Origin: a virus
Strand: one strand, 5' to 3'
Length of the DNA stretch: 21,748 bases
Virus record (IMG/VR): IMGVR_UViG_3300005910_000039
Location: 1-21,748 of that record
Shown here: one piece after another, positions 10,911 through 20,269 of the stretch
How the letters are laid out: the number at the start of each line of letters is the position of its first letter
Numbering within the stretch: position 1 is the first letter of the stretch
Notes under the pieces: model-generated
What the model saw: the letters and a program-made list of their open reading frames with translations, nothing else
Database searches by the model: none
Told to the model about the DNA's origin: nothing
Position numbers and translations under genes: made by a program

Positions 10911-11117
10911 ATGGCAAAATTAAAAGAAATGACGTTTCAAAAGGATGTAAAACTTTCTCACGATTACAACAGTGTAGGAATAACCTTTGGAGTTACTATG
11001 GAAGTTGAAGAAGGAGAAAACACAGATGAGTTAAAAATAAACTCATGGGCTGCTATTGACAAAGAAATGGAAATACAAGTCGTAGACGCTAAGAAAGTCT
11101 TGGGGATGCCTCAATGA
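10911..11117 (+). CDS. small hypothetical protein, 68 aa
   Basis: GAAGGGAGAAT precedes ATG 10911. The sequence suggests a small beta-rich protein (YNSVGITFGVTMEVEEGENT). Function unknown. Its stop overlaps the next start (ATGA at 11114-11117), indicating translational coupling to the replisome-organizer-like gene. Confidence 0.65.
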   Translation: MAKLKEMTFQKDVKLSHDYNSVGITFGVTMEVEEGENTDELKINSWAAIDKEMEIQVVDAKKVLGMPQ

Positions 11118-11668
11118 AGTATATAGAGATACCCATAAGATATTTTCTACCTGATGTTTATAGCGAGATAATAGGTTACTACGACATGGCAGGAGAGATG
11201 GTTATATTTCCTGTTTTTGAAGGACCTACAATAGAAATAAACATGGATGAAAAACCTGTAAAAAAAGTAGCAAAAAACAAAGAGTCAAAAGGAAAAAAAG
11301 TAGCAAAAAACAAAGTTACCAAAGATGAGCAGTTATTTGGTATGCTTGCGAATACGAAGACAGTAATAGATTTTTTCAACACAACAACAGGTTCAGATTT
11401 TAAAGCAACAACTAAAAGTACTCAACAGGCCATTCATGCAAGAATGGAAGAAGGGTACACAATAGAAGATATAAAAGAAGTAATTAATGTTAAAAGCGCC
11501 GACCCTTATTTTGTAACCAACCCAAGATACTTATGTCCCTCAACATTGTTTAGACCAAGCAATTTCGAGAAATATCTAAATGAAGCAAGAGCGGCAAAAG
11601 GCTTGACAAATGACACACATTTTAATACAGATGTGGAGACTGCCTCAATAAGTGACGAGAGTTTCTAA
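11114..11668 (+). CDS. phage replisome-organizer-like protein (conserved phage C-terminal domain), 184 aa
   Basis: Residues about 85-160 carry the pattern of the conserved phage C-terminal domain found in replication initiators: VIDFFNTTTGSDFKA, an IHARMEEGYTIEDIKEVI stretch, then YLCPSTLFRPSNFEKYLN. In known phages such proteins bind the origin and help load the helicase. The N-terminal half is short, with a Lys-rich duplicated linker (KKVAKNK twice, about 50-68) and no evident winged helix, so it may be a domain fragment acting with a partner. It is followed at once by the DnaC-like loader and DnaB-like helicase, which fits. Confidence 0.75.
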   Translation: MKYIEIPIRYFLPDVYSEIIGYYDMAGEMVIFPVFEGPTIEINMDEKPVKKVAKNKESKGKKVAKNKVTKDEQLFGMLANTKTVIDFFNTTTGSDFKATTKSTQQAIHARMEEGYTIEDIKEVINVKSADPYFVTNPRYLCPSTLFRPSNFEKYLNEARAAKGLTNDTHFNTDVETASISDESF

Positions 11669-12385
11669 ATGTGGTGGAATGATTTAAACCTACCTGAATG
11701 TACTTTATCTAATAGTTGTCCGCAGTTTGATTCGGCTAAATGTAAGATATCGTGTGTTAAGTATCACATGGCAAAACAAGCAATAGAGTATTCTAATTTA
11801 CCTAAACGAGCATTTGATGATTTGTCATTAATGCCTGAGAAAGTAGACCTTGAAGCCTTTAAAACTTGCAAGAATTTCTCAGAGAATATTCTTGACCATG
11901 TAAAACAAGGCGACGGTTTATATATTCACGGATTCAATAAGGGTAACGGAAAGACAACATGGGCTTTTAAGATAATTATAAAGTACATAGAACAACTTGC
12001 TAAACACGGAAAAGGATGGGACAATGATATACCTATCTATTACCTCAATGTTTCAGAGATGTTTGACCAGTACAGAAGTAACATGGAGGATAAAGAATAC
12101 ACCAAAGCAATAGAGGATGCAATTTATGGTGCAGATTTAGTTATATTCGATGATGTTGGAGTGGAAGCGCCTACAACTTGGGTAAAGAATAAACTGTATA
12201 CATATATTAATTATAGATACAATAACAAAAAATCTATAATATTCACTAGCAACTTAACACTCACACAACTGGGTGCTAAGATAGATGATAGAGTGGCGGA
12301 TAGAATTAGTCAAGTGTGCAGACCGATTCAATTCCAAGGACAGTCAAGAAGATTTAATCAAAGATGGTGGGAGGACAAAACATGA
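11669..12385 (+). CDS. DnaC-like helicase loader ATPase, 238 aa
   Basis: AAA+ ATPase of the DnaC/DnaI/IstB type, loading the replicative helicase. Four cysteines (C11, C17, C25, C29) form a possible zinc site at the N-terminus, as in some DnaI-type loaders. Walker A is GFNKGNGKT (88-96). Walker B is LVIFDD (157-162). The sensor-like SIIFTSN and a basic RISQV...QSRR C-terminus follow. The start codon directly follows the previous stop. The stop overlaps the helicase start (ATGA). Confidence 0.85.
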   Translation: MWWNDLNLPECTLSNSCPQFDSAKCKISCVKYHMAKQAIEYSNLPKRAFDDLSLMPEKVDLEAFKTCKNFSENILDHVKQGDGLYIHGFNKGNGKTTWAFKIIIKYIEQLAKHGKGWDNDIPIYYLNVSEMFDQYRSNMEDKEYTKAIEDAIYGADLVIFDDVGVEAPTTWVKNKLYTYINYRYNNKKSIIFTSNLTLTQLGAKIDDRVADRISQVCRPIQFQGQSRRFNQRWWEDKT

Positions 12386-13680
12386 TAGAACTACAAATAC
12401 TCAACAAGATCCTTCAAACTCAAGACATAACTTTTCTAATTGACGCAGGAATTAAGCCACAGGATTTCAGTGCGGCATACATGGAAGAAATATCTTTCAT
12501 ATATGACCACTACAATAAGTATGGTAACATACCTGATATGCTAACATTTTTTGGTAAATATACCAACTGTGATAACATAGAAGTAAACGAGGCAACAACA
12601 TACTTAGTCGACAAATTCTTTGATGATTTGATTTATCGTAAACAAGTTATAACAGCGAATGAATGGGGAACACAATTAAGAAACCCAGATAGTAGCCAAT
12701 CATTTGACTACCTAGTATCACAAGTAGAAGAAATAAAGAACATTCAAATGAAACAGGCTCAAGGAACTGACATAACAACAGATTTAGAAAGACTCGATAA
12801 ATACAAAGAATTACTAGAGAATCCAGAAGCAATAGGTATCAAAACAGGTATAAAGCAACTCGATGATATAATACATGCATTTCTTTCAACAGACTTAATT
12901 GTATTAGCAGCGAGAACAAACCAAGGTAAATCATTCTTAGCCTTAAAGATAGCCAGTAACATTTGGAATCAGGGGCACAAGATCTTGTTTTATAGTGGTG
13001 AGTTAAATGCGGTACCGACAGGGTATAGATTCGACACCTTGGTGCACAACTTCAGTAACACAGGTCTTATCACAGGGGACAGAGATTTAGGACACTTTAT
13101 GACTCCTGAGAAGTATGAAGAGTACGTAAGAGAACTTGCAACTAAAGACACTCCATTTATAGTAGTAACCCCATCAGATTTAGGGAACTCACAAATGGAT
13201 GTACCCACATTGAAAAACCTTATGGAAAAACATCAACCAGACTTTGTAGTACTGGATCAACTAAGTTTAATGTCAGATGCTAGAGGAAAGAAAAATGACA
13301 TTGAGAGAATCAAATACTCACACATCATGGAAGACTTGCGAATACTTGTTAATGAGAAAGAAATACCAGTAATGGTAACAAGCCAAACTAACCGAAGTAG
13401 CGCTGTTAAGTCAAAAGGAATAACAGAGCCACCAACGATAGCAGAATTAAGTGAAAGTGATGGAGTGGCACACCATGCAACGAAAGCATTAATGTTTGTT
13501 GTAAATAGCGATATACTAAACTTGATTATTAGAAAGAACACCAACGGAGAAAAGGACAAGAGTTTCAGGATGTTATGGAATAAGAACTACGGAATCTTTC
13601 AACCATTCTCAGACCCAGAAGAACCTGAAGAAGAACCACTAGAAGCACCAGTGATTCCTGAAGGGTCGGCGAAGTTTTAG
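12382..13680 (+). CDS. DnaB-like replicative DNA helicase, 432 aa
   Basis: RecA-fold hexameric helicase that unwinds the fork. ATG 12382 (GGGAGG upstream, ATGA overlap with the loader) is preferred over the in-frame ATG 12364. An N-terminal helical domain covers about 1-130. The ATPase domain has GIKTGIKQLDD, Walker A ARTNQGKS (177-184), the catalytic Glu in YSGEL (207), Walker B FVVLDQ (D292), and QTNR near the C-terminal DNA loop. The tail is acidic and Pro-rich (PEEPEEEPLEAPVIPEG). It is shorter than cellular DnaB, as in many phage versions. Confidence 0.88.
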   Translation: MIELQILNKILQTQDITFLIDAGIKPQDFSAAYMEEISFIYDHYNKYGNIPDMLTFFGKYTNCDNIEVNEATTYLVDKFFDDLIYRKQVITANEWGTQLRNPDSSQSFDYLVSQVEEIKNIQMKQAQGTDITTDLERLDKYKELLENPEAIGIKTGIKQLDDIIHAFLSTDLIVLAARTNQGKSFLALKIASNIWNQGHKILFYSGELNAVPTGYRFDTLVHNFSNTGLITGDRDLGHFMTPEKYEEYVRELATKDTPFIVVTPSDLGNSQMDVPTLKNLMEKHQPDFVVLDQLSLMSDARGKKNDIERIKYSHIMEDLRILVNEKEIPVMVTSQTNRSSAVKSKGITEPPTIAELSESDGVAHHATKALMFVVNSDILNLIIRKNTNGEKDKSFRMLWNKNYGIFQPFSDPEEPEEEPLEAPVIPEGSAKF

Positions 13681-14634
13681 ATGTTGAATGGAATAGATGT
13701 AGAAGATTTACTTACCTTAATGACAACCGAACTATTGTTAGTGAACAATGGATATAACCCTGATATTAAACCAACAGGCGACAATGTCATGATAACATGT
13801 CCTTACCACAAGAACGGACAGGAACGAAAGCCCTCAATGGGAGTAGCGATAGACAAGACAATAACAACAGAAAAAGGAACTTGTCACTGCTTTACTTGCG
13901 GAAGAGTAGTCTCACTGCCAACACTAATATCAGATGCCTTTGGGTATGACGATTTTGGTTCATACGGAAACAAATGGATAGCAAAACAATTTTATAGTTA
14001 TTCAGATGAGCGACCTGAGATACAAATTATACCAGAAGAGAAGACAGTGTTTGAGGAAACAGGAGAATACTTCTACAACCCATTATCACTTCCTTACTTA
14101 ACAGGTAGAAAAATATCAGAGGACATTATACGAAAGTTTGAAATTGATTATGACATCCAAGATAATGCAATTATATTTCCAGTTAAAGACAAGAGCGGAC
14201 AAGTGCTCTTCACTCAAAGAAGATTCACAAAAGCAAAAATATTTATGAATAGTGAAGGTGCAGACAAAGCAGCAACATTGTACGGAATAGATAAAGTTTA
14301 CGAGATAGTCGGCCAGTTAGATAGAGGTACTCATTTATATGTAGTAGAAAGTATTATTGATGCTTTATATTTATGGAGTAACGGATATATAGCGGTTGCC
14401 TCAATGCAAGCGCAAGCAAGCGAGAAGCAATTAAGACTATTAAAAGAACTACCAATTTACAACATAGTGCTTGCACAGGATAACGATAGTGCAGGAATCA
14501 CAGGCGCAAATAAGATGCGTGACGAGTTAAAGGACAAACACCTAGCAAGGTTAATATTTCCTGCAGGGTGCAAAGATGTAAATGATATGAGTATTGCGCA
14601 AGTATTAAGCCACAGTATCTCATACATATTTTAA
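13681..14634 (+). CDS. DnaG-like primase, 317 aa
   Basis: Makes RNA primers for lagging-strand synthesis. A CHC2-type zinc finger has C40-x2-H43 and C70-x2-C73 (CHCFTC). The TOPRIM domain has HLYVVESIIDALYL with the acidic E223, and AQDNDSAG with D267 and D269. No helicase-interaction domain is evident, and at 317 aa it is about half a cellular DnaG. It starts immediately after the helicase stop codon, so the two are coupled. Confidence 0.87.
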   Translation: MLNGIDVEDLLTLMTTELLLVNNGYNPDIKPTGDNVMITCPYHKNGQERKPSMGVAIDKTITTEKGTCHCFTCGRVVSLPTLISDAFGYDDFGSYGNKWIAKQFYSYSDERPEIQIIPEEKTVFEETGEYFYNPLSLPYLTGRKISEDIIRKFEIDYDIQDNAIIFPVKDKSGQVLFTQRRFTKAKIFMNSEGADKAATLYGIDKVYEIVGQLDRGTHLYVVESIIDALYLWSNGYIAVASMQAQASEKQLRLLKELPIYNIVLAQDNDSAGITGANKMRDELKDKHLARLIFPAGCKDVNDMSIAQVLSHSISYIF

Positions 14635-14649
14635 AGGAAGAGGTAGAGT

Positions 14650-14946
14650 ATGTACATAAAAGCAGAAACATTAGTCTTTGATATAGCCGATTTTGATACT
14701 GCTATTATCGTTGATATTACAAAAGAAGAAGAGAGAGAAGAAACAGTTGGCAAGTTCTTTAAAAGAACTAAAACAATAAAAGAAAAACTCGATGGCCGTC
14801 AACTTACAGTCAATCTAAAAGGTAAAAACGGTATAATTACCACTACTTATACTGACGAGGGAGCCAAAAGGCTCGATAAGACCTTAGAGTCAATTTTAAA
14901 ACAAGCAAATAAGTATGAAGAATCAAACAAAAAGAAGGAGAAATAA
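14650..14946 (+). CDS. hypothetical protein, 98 aa
   Basis: AGGAAGAGG at 14635-14643 precedes ATG 14650. The sequence suggests alternating strands (ETLVFDIADFDTAIIVDIT, then RQLTVNLKGKNGIITTTYT) followed by a charged C-terminal helix (KYEESNKKKEK). This is compatible with a small beta-barrel plus helix. No family recognised. It lies between the primase and the ssDNA-binding candidate, ending one base before the latter's start. Confidence 0.65.
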   Translation: MYIKAETLVFDIADFDTAIIVDITKEEEREETVGKFFKRTKTIKEKLDGRQLTVNLKGKNGIITTTYTDEGAKRLDKTLESILKQANKYEESNKKKEK

Positions 14947-14947
14947 T

Positions 14948-15871
14948 ATGAAAATAGACTTACAAACAGCAATTAATAAGTTCCAAAGCGGTGGAGGAGG
15001 AGACTTCTTAACACTAAAGAACGACGGAGACAGCATCACAGGTAGATTTATCTACGGAAATGACCCAAATGAAATGGACTACTTTGTAGTTTACGAAATT
15101 GAAGTTGATGGAAAAAGAAGAATGGTAGAACAAAATAGTGAGCAAGATCCATTCGCTATGGCAGGATTTAGACCTAAAGTAAGAGCATTACTACAATTTG
15201 TAGATGCAACTGATGGGGCTATAAAATTCTGGAACAGAGGAAAGAAAGACTTAGAAGATTTAATAGTATATATGAATCAATATGGAAATCTTTATGCACT
15301 ACCATTAACAATTAAAAGAAGTGGTAGACCAGGAGACAAAAATACAATATATGTTAAATTACCAGGAGTACCTGATGCAATAACACCTGCAGATTTACCA
15401 AATAGTTTAGCAGATAGAATGCTTAACAAACATGACGGAATATTCTTGAAGTTTACAGATCAAGAACAAGCTCAATACTTGGCGAATCCAACTATGTTTA
15501 AACTAACAAAAACACCTAAAGCTGCTGTACAAGGGCAATATAATCAACCTGCTGCACAACCAGTTCAATATGCGCAACCAGCACCACAACCTGCGTATGC
15601 ACAACCTGTGCCAGTAGCACAACCAGCGCCTCAACCTGTACAATATGCTCAACCAGTTGCACCAGTTGCACCAGTGGCACCAGTGCCTGCAACACCCGCA
15701 ACAATGGTTAATCAAGCACCAGTTGCACCACCAGTACCAGTAGCACCTGTTGCACCAGTACAACCAGTTGCAGCACCAGTTGCGCCTGTTCAACCTATAG
15801 TTCAACCTGTAGTTGCAACAGCACCAGTAAGCCCTGCTTACCCACAACCTGCTACAACAACAATATTTTAA
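14948..15871 (+). CDS. probable ssDNA-binding protein with Pro/Gln/Ala/Val tail, 307 aa
   Basis: AAGGAGAAAT selects ATG 14948. A longer in-frame start at 14915 lies in the upstream gene. Residues about 15-165 look like an OB-fold phage single-strand-binding protein: KNDGDSITGRFIYGN, KVRALLQFVDATDGAIKFWN, then PLTIKRSGRPGDKNTIYV. From about 195 the protein is a low-complexity Gln-Pro-Val-Ala tail with QPVQYAQPAPQP-type repeats, ending TTTIF. Cellular SSBs also have flexible tails, but with an acidic tip, which is missing here. Position between primase and polymerase supports the call. Confidence 0.65.
   Translation: MKIDLQTAINKFQSGGGGDFLTLKNDGDSITGRFIYGNDPNEMDYFVVYEIEVDGKRRMVEQNSEQDPFAMAGFRPKVRALLQFVDATDGAIKFWNRGKKDLEDLIVYMNQYGNLYALPLTIKRSGRPGDKNTIYVKLPGVPDAITPADLPNSLADRMLNKHDGIFLKFTDQEQAQYLANPTMFKLTKTPKAAVQGQYNQPAAQPVQYAQPAPQPAYAQPVPVAQPAPQPVQYAQPVAPVAPVAPVPATPATMVNQAPVAPPVPVAPVAPVQPVAAPVAPVQPIVQPVVATAPVSPAYPQPATTTIF
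15535..15855 (+). repeat. degenerate tandem repeats encoding the Pro/Gln/Val/Ala tail
   Basis: In-frame repeats of units such as CACCAGTTG, CAACCTGTA and CAACCAGCACCACAACCT run through the last third of the ssDNA-binding candidate. They create spurious open frames in other frames and on the minus strand. Such tracts readily gain or lose units by slippage. Confidence 0.85.
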
Positions 15872-15886
15872 TAAAAGGAGGTTATT

Positions 15887-18235
15887 ATGAATAGCAAAAT
15901 AATTCTAAACCAAGTTGACACCAAAGCAGTTATAAGCAAAGCAGGAAAGAAAAAGAAACCTGTGCGTACAGCTGAAGAGAAACGTGTTGATACCATCGCT
16001 CAGATGGAAGGTAACATGCAAGAATATTGCAAACTACTTACAGCGCAAAGACCAGATGTTAACTATGAGTTAATAACCGACTTGGCAAGATTAGAAACAT
16101 ATTATAACAAAATTATAGAAAATGGAATAGTGGCTCTCGATACCGAGGGCACAGGATTAGACCCAATTGACGACCATGTCGTTGGGGTATCTTTGTACAC
16201 CCCTGGGGAAAATCCTGTATACATTCCTTGCGACCATACAAATTATGACCGCAACATAGATGTGAAACCTTTCTTGGAAAAGATAACAACCGATAGTATT
16301 GATAATGGATTAAAGGTTATCATGGCGAATGGTAAGTTCGATATACGTTGTATACGAAATACCTTCAACATGGACCGATACATTAAAGTATTTTGGGATT
16401 GTATTTTAGCCTCGAAGTTTTTAAATGAAAATGAGAAATCACATGGGTTGAAGAATTTATGGAATACCTATGTTCTAGGAGATGTAACAGCAGATGTTCA
16501 ATCTTATACCAAATTATTTGGTAAGTTTGGCTTTGGTGTTTATAATCCTGATGTAATATACTACTACCCTGCAATGGATGGTTTGGAAACTTATGAAGTT
16601 TTTAAATTTCAAGAGCCTTTCCTTACTGCAACATCACAAGAGTGCAAAGACCAAGATCTAGTAGGGGCAGCATGGTTATTCAATGAGATAGAAATGCCTT
16701 TGGCAGGATACTTAGCTATGTCGGAAGACATGGGCTTTAAGATAGATTTAAAATATGCTAAAGAATTAGAAGAAAAATATGAAAAAGAGTTGACAGAAAT
16801 ACTTGCCGACTTTAATACAGAGATAGGTAAGGTAAGTCATTTATTCGACTTGTTAAATGTAGAACAAATGATAGGTTATGCAGGAGTAAGAGTTAACGAC
16901 GGAAACGGAAACATGGTAATACCTGCGGATGTTCAAAAGAAGATCGACAACAAGACTAAAATGATATCAGGAATGAAAGACCATGTTAATCCAAGTAGTC
17001 CAATTCAGTTATCAATTCTTTTCTATGACTGCTTACACATGTCAAATACTAAGAAAACAAGAGGAACAGGCGTAGACATTATAGAGGAACTTAAAAAGAG
17101 TTTCCCTAAATATGCTGACCTACTTGGTTACTTATTAGAGTACAGAAGAGTAGCAAAACTACTTAACACTTATATAAAGAAGATTCCTGAAAAAGAAGTT
17201 AAAGCATCAACTGGTAAAGTTCATTGTAATTTTAATCAGTACGGCGCAGCGACAGGAAGATTCAGTAGTAACAAACCAAACCTACAGAACATACCTGCTA
17301 GAAACAAAGAAATTAGAAAAATGTTTATACCTAGTGAAGGGTACTACTTAATCAGTAGTGATTACTCACAACAAGAGCCACGTTGTCTTGCAGAACTTTC
17401 GAAAGACCAAGCGATGATAGATGCATACACACAAGGAAAAGACTTGTATGCCGACATGGCGAGTACTTTATACGGAGTTACTTATGATGAATGTCTAGAG
17501 TTCGCTTCAGACGGCACAAAGAACCCTGCTGAGTACAAACAGAGAAGAACCAATACTAAGAGTGTACTATTAGGTATAATGTATGGTAGAGGGGCTAATT
17601 CTATCGCTGAACAGATAGGTCTTAGCAAAGAAGAAGCGAAAAATGTTATAGAGAAGTTTAATAAGGATTTCCCTAACATAAAGAAATTCGAACAAGAGCA
17701 ACAAAAGAAGTGTAGAAGATTCGGATATGTTAAAACAATATGGGGTCGTAAGAGAAGACTACCTGATTTAAACTTGTCTCCGTTCGAAATAACAGGAGCA
17801 ATAACCGAAGACGGAAAACAAATAATTATAAAAGATTTAAAAAATACATGGAACTTTAATGATAGGAAAGAAAAGATATACCACTACTCTCATGCGTACA
17901 ATGTTACGATAAAAGATAATCGTGGTTTCATTGCGCAAGCAGAGAGACAAACATTGAACTCAGTAATTCAAGGGAGTGCAGCAGACATAACCAAAATTGC
18001 AATGGTAAGACTTTACGAAGACAAAAGATTACAAGATCTTGGTGTAAGAGTAATATCAACCGTGCATGATGAAGTTATATGCGAGGCGCCTATCCCAGTA
18101 GCACTAGAGAGCATGAATTTAATCACAGACATAATGCGACAAGCCGTTGCATATAAGATAAAAATTCCAATGAAATGTGATGGAGAAATCCTTGACAAAT
18201 GGAGTGGGAAAGATTTATCGGAGGAGATGGTTTAA
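15887..18235 (+). CDS. family A DNA polymerase with 3'-5' exonuclease domain, 782 aa
   Basis: Replicative phage polymerase of the PolA family. AAAAGGAGGTTATT precedes ATG 15887. The DEDD exonuclease begins with VALDTEGTG (D85, E87) and continues MANGKFDIRC. Polymerase motif A is SSDYSQQEPR (D492). Motif B is R554-x3-K558...Y566-G567. Motif C is STVHDEV (H727, D728, E729). The 3'-5' exonuclease active site appears intact, so it should proofread. No 5'-3' exonuclease domain is present, as usual for phages. The stop overlaps the next start (TAATG). Confidence 0.93.
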   Translation: MNSKIILNQVDTKAVISKAGKKKKPVRTAEEKRVDTIAQMEGNMQEYCKLLTAQRPDVNYELITDLARLETYYNKIIENGIVALDTEGTGLDPIDDHVVGVSLYTPGENPVYIPCDHTNYDRNIDVKPFLEKITTDSIDNGLKVIMANGKFDIRCIRNTFNMDRYIKVFWDCILASKFLNENEKSHGLKNLWNTYVLGDVTADVQSYTKLFGKFGFGVYNPDVIYYYPAMDGLETYEVFKFQEPFLTATSQECKDQDLVGAAWLFNEIEMPLAGYLAMSEDMGFKIDLKYAKELEEKYEKELTEILADFNTEIGKVSHLFDLLNVEQMIGYAGVRVNDGNGNMVIPADVQKKIDNKTKMISGMKDHVNPSSPIQLSILFYDCLHMSNTKKTRGTGVDIIEELKKSFPKYADLLGYLLEYRRVAKLLNTYIKKIPEKEVKASTGKVHCNFNQYGAATGRFSSNKPNLQNIPARNKEIRKMFIPSEGYYLISSDYSQQEPRCLAELSKDQAMIDAYTQGKDLYADMASTLYGVTYDECLEFASDGTKNPAEYKQRRTNTKSVLLGIMYGRGANSIAEQIGLSKEEAKNVIEKFNKDFPNIKKFEQEQQKKCRRFGYVKTIWGRKRRLPDLNLSPFEITGAITEDGKQIIIKDLKNTWNFNDRKEKIYHYSHAYNVTIKDNRGFIAQAERQTLNSVIQGSAADITKIAMVRLYEDKRLQDLGVRVISTVHDEVICEAPIPVALESMNLITDIMRQAVAYKIKIPMKCDGEILDKWSGKDLSEEMV

Positions 18236-18489
18236 TGTTTTTAAAGGCCAGAATGGCAAATCTTAAAGGCAATAGAAGACTATCAGAAACAGAATTTCTA
18301 CAAGAGTTAGAGGATGTGCTAGATAGGAACAAATGTACTTATCATAGACAACCCCTTATGAATCTTAAAGACATGTATGTAATTGTAACAAAAGAAGATG
18401 AAAAATATGTAGCAATGTTGACAGCCGGATTTATTTACGGAACCATAGAGTTTTACGGTATCGAAAGGCTATATATGAGAGGAGACTAG
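18235..18489 (+). CDS. small hypothetical protein, 84 aa
   Basis: GGAGGAG at 18221-18227 supports ATG 18235, which overlaps the polymerase stop. A longer start at 18199 would lie inside polA-like coding sequence. The protein is basic and helical at first (LKARMANLKGNRRLSETEFL), then strand-like (YVAMLTAGFIYGTIEFYGIE). Unknown family. Coupling to the polymerase suggests an accessory protein. Confidence 0.65.
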   Translation: MFLKARMANLKGNRRLSETEFLQELEDVLDRNKCTYHRQPLMNLKDMYVIVTKEDEKYVAMLTAGFIYGTIEFYGIERLYMRGD

Positions 18490-18495
18490 TTAGTA

Positions 18496-19326
18496 ATGGC
18501 TAAAAATGATTTAGCGAAACTAATACAAGCTAACGTCGCTCCAAAGACAGCAGAAGATGAATTTGTCTATGCGTTCTTTAAGACTGCATTAGAGATGAAC
18601 CCAAGTAGGAAACCTACACCAGGCTCATTCTCACCGTCGTCAATAGGAGCATGCGAAAGAGAGCTTTATTACAGATACACAGGCGTAGAGCCTGACATTG
18701 ATATAAGACTTGCAAACCAAGTAGGGCCGTTTAATTCTATCATGCAAAATGGATCTGATAGACACGAGAGAATCCAAGAGGTAGTAATGGCAATGCAAAG
18801 TAAGGGTCACGATGTACAATGGATAGATGTAGGAGAATTTGTTGAAAGAACAAGACCTATAGGAACAAAGGTATTAAATCAACAAGGATATGAAACAAAA
18901 CTTATAAACGAAATACTTGAATTAAGATTTTTATGTGATGGTATCATAGTTTATAGAGGAGAATATTATATATTAGAAATAAAAACAATGTACAATGGAA
19001 AGTGGGCAAAGGCTAACATGAGTAGAAAACCTCATGAGGAACATATACCACAAGCCGCAACATACTCACTTGTATTAAATATAAATAAAATACTATTCTT
19101 ATATGAGGATAGAAACATGATGGGTATTTGCCCAATAGTGTATGAAGTAACAGAAGAAGATAAGCAACTAATTGTAAACAAAGTAACCAATGTTAAGAAC
19201 TATGTACAGCTTGAGTGTGTACCACCACTGTGCCAAGATTCTAGTAAGTGTAAGTATTGTAGATACAAGAACCAATGTGCTGCAGACGGACACACACAAT
19301 CAATAGAGGATATAAGTAATGGCTAG
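18496..19326 (+). CDS. Cas4/RecB-like PD-(D/E)XK exonuclease with Fe-S cysteines, 276 aa
   Basis: Predicted DNA exonuclease in phage recombination or end processing. Motifs: C53 in GACERELYYR, H90 (GSDRHERIQE), catalytic D148 (LRFLCDGII), E161-x-K163 (YILEIKTMY), and QAATYSLVLN (the QxxxY motif). C252, C255 and C261 close the Fe-S cluster pattern with C53. No CRISPR array or other cas gene is present here, so it is a stand-alone phage Cas4-like nuclease. The last eight bases overlap the next gene. Confidence 0.85.
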   Translation: MAKNDLAKLIQANVAPKTAEDEFVYAFFKTALEMNPSRKPTPGSFSPSSIGACERELYYRYTGVEPDIDIRLANQVGPFNSIMQNGSDRHERIQEVVMAMQSKGHDVQWIDVGEFVERTRPIGTKVLNQQGYETKLINEILELRFLCDGIIVYRGEYYILEIKTMYNGKWAKANMSRKPHEEHIPQAATYSLVLNINKILFLYEDRNMMGICPIVYEVTEEDKQLIVNKVTNVKNYVQLECVPPLCQDSSKCKYCRYKNQCAADGHTQSIEDISNG

Positions 19327-19798
19327 TAGGGATCCAGGAAAAGCGTTCGAAGACAACTTCGAGGACTCTGAAACCACTGCATTAGTGCAACGTTTCTACG
19401 ATGTAACGACAGGGTTTAAAGGTGTAAGTTATTGTTGTGACTACTTAGTATTCGCAAACAAACGATTATACTGGCTAGAGTTAAAATCTACGAAGACAGG
19501 TACACTGCCTTTGAGAAACATGAGCGACAATCAATACGACGGACTTCAAGACAAGGATACTTATGCTGATACTATCTGTGGGTTAGTGATTAAATATACA
19601 AACTACAAAGACCACTACTTCATTCCGATAGCGGAAGTAAAAAGAATAAAAGAATCAGGAGCAGCTTCGATAAGACATAAGCAAATAATAGATGGAAAAA
19701 TTAAATGTGTAAAAATGGACAGAACAGACAATAAACCTGTTAATTGGGAATATGATATAGATAAACTATTACTAGACCTAAAGAATATGGAGGCATAA
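19319..19798 (+). CDS. recU: RecU-like Holliday junction resolvase, 159 aa
   Basis: Residues GKAFEDNFEDS (E11), CDYLVF (D41), LYWLELKST (E54, K56) and the following LPLRNMSDNQ match the layout of RecU, the Firmicutes Holliday junction resolvase with a PD-(D/E)XK fold. Phages use such enzymes to resolve recombination intermediates before packaging. It overlaps the Cas4-like gene by eight bases. The assignment is by motif order; overall identity cannot be judged here. Confidence 0.8.
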   Translation: MASRDPGKAFEDNFEDSETTALVQRFYDVTTGFKGVSYCCDYLVFANKRLYWLELKSTKTGTLPLRNMSDNQYDGLQDKDTYADTICGLVIKYTNYKDHYFIPIAEVKRIKESGAASIRHKQIIDGKIKCVKMDRTDNKPVNWEYDIDKLLLDLKNMEA

Positions 19799-19799
19799 T

Positions 19800-20258
19800 A
19801 TGTTAATGATAGATCCTTTTACAATTATAAGAAGCACAGATGAGGAACTTAGAAACTATTTACACGAATTGTCAGTACAAAGCGAAAAGAAAGATACCAG
19901 CAACTCAATAGAACTAGGCGACAAGATAGTTCTTTTAAGCGATGCACAAACTATTGCAGGAGAGCTTCTTGCTAGGTTTGACAAGGAATACGAAGATGCC
20001 AAAGCAATTCAAGAGGTTAATTATGGGAAAGAAGTTAGGAACCAAAGAGCATTATGGCAAGAAGAAAACATTGATGTCAAATGTCCTGCAGCAACTTACT
20101 TCGACAGAATAGCACTTGAGAACACATTAGAAGAAAAATTAGCGCTTAACGAAAAGAAAAAGATATTAACAAGTTTCAGAAAGATTTATAACAATTACGA
20201 GACACGAATAAATGCACTTAAGAGATTACAAGACAGGGTCTCAAACTTAGGATTTTAG
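19800..20258 (+). CDS. hypothetical helical protein, 152 aa
   Basis: GGAGG at 19789-19793 supports ATG 19800. ATG 19806 is a possible alternative. The protein is strongly charged and likely almost all helix (ELLARFDKEYEDAKAIQEVN; LEEKLALNEKKKILTSFRKI), perhaps coiled coil. It has no catalytic motif. It lies between recombination genes. Confidence 0.65.
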   Translation: MLMIDPFTIIRSTDEELRNYLHELSVQSEKKDTSNSIELGDKIVLLSDAQTIAGELLARFDKEYEDAKAIQEVNYGKEVRNQRALWQEENIDVKCPAATYFDRIALENTLEEKLALNEKKKILTSFRKIYNNYETRINALKRLQDRVSNLGF

Positions 20259-20269
20259 GAGGTTATAAT

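Noticed and set aside
15503-15847. Minus-strand Cys/Trp-rich ORFs over the repeat tail
   Set aside because: They are complements of the CAACC/CACCAG repeats of the + strand gene, with improbable composition and no ribosome binding site.
18496-19326. CRISPR-Cas locus because of the Cas4-like gene
   Set aside because: No repeat-spacer array and no other cas gene is in the window. Stand-alone Cas4-like nucleases are common in phages.
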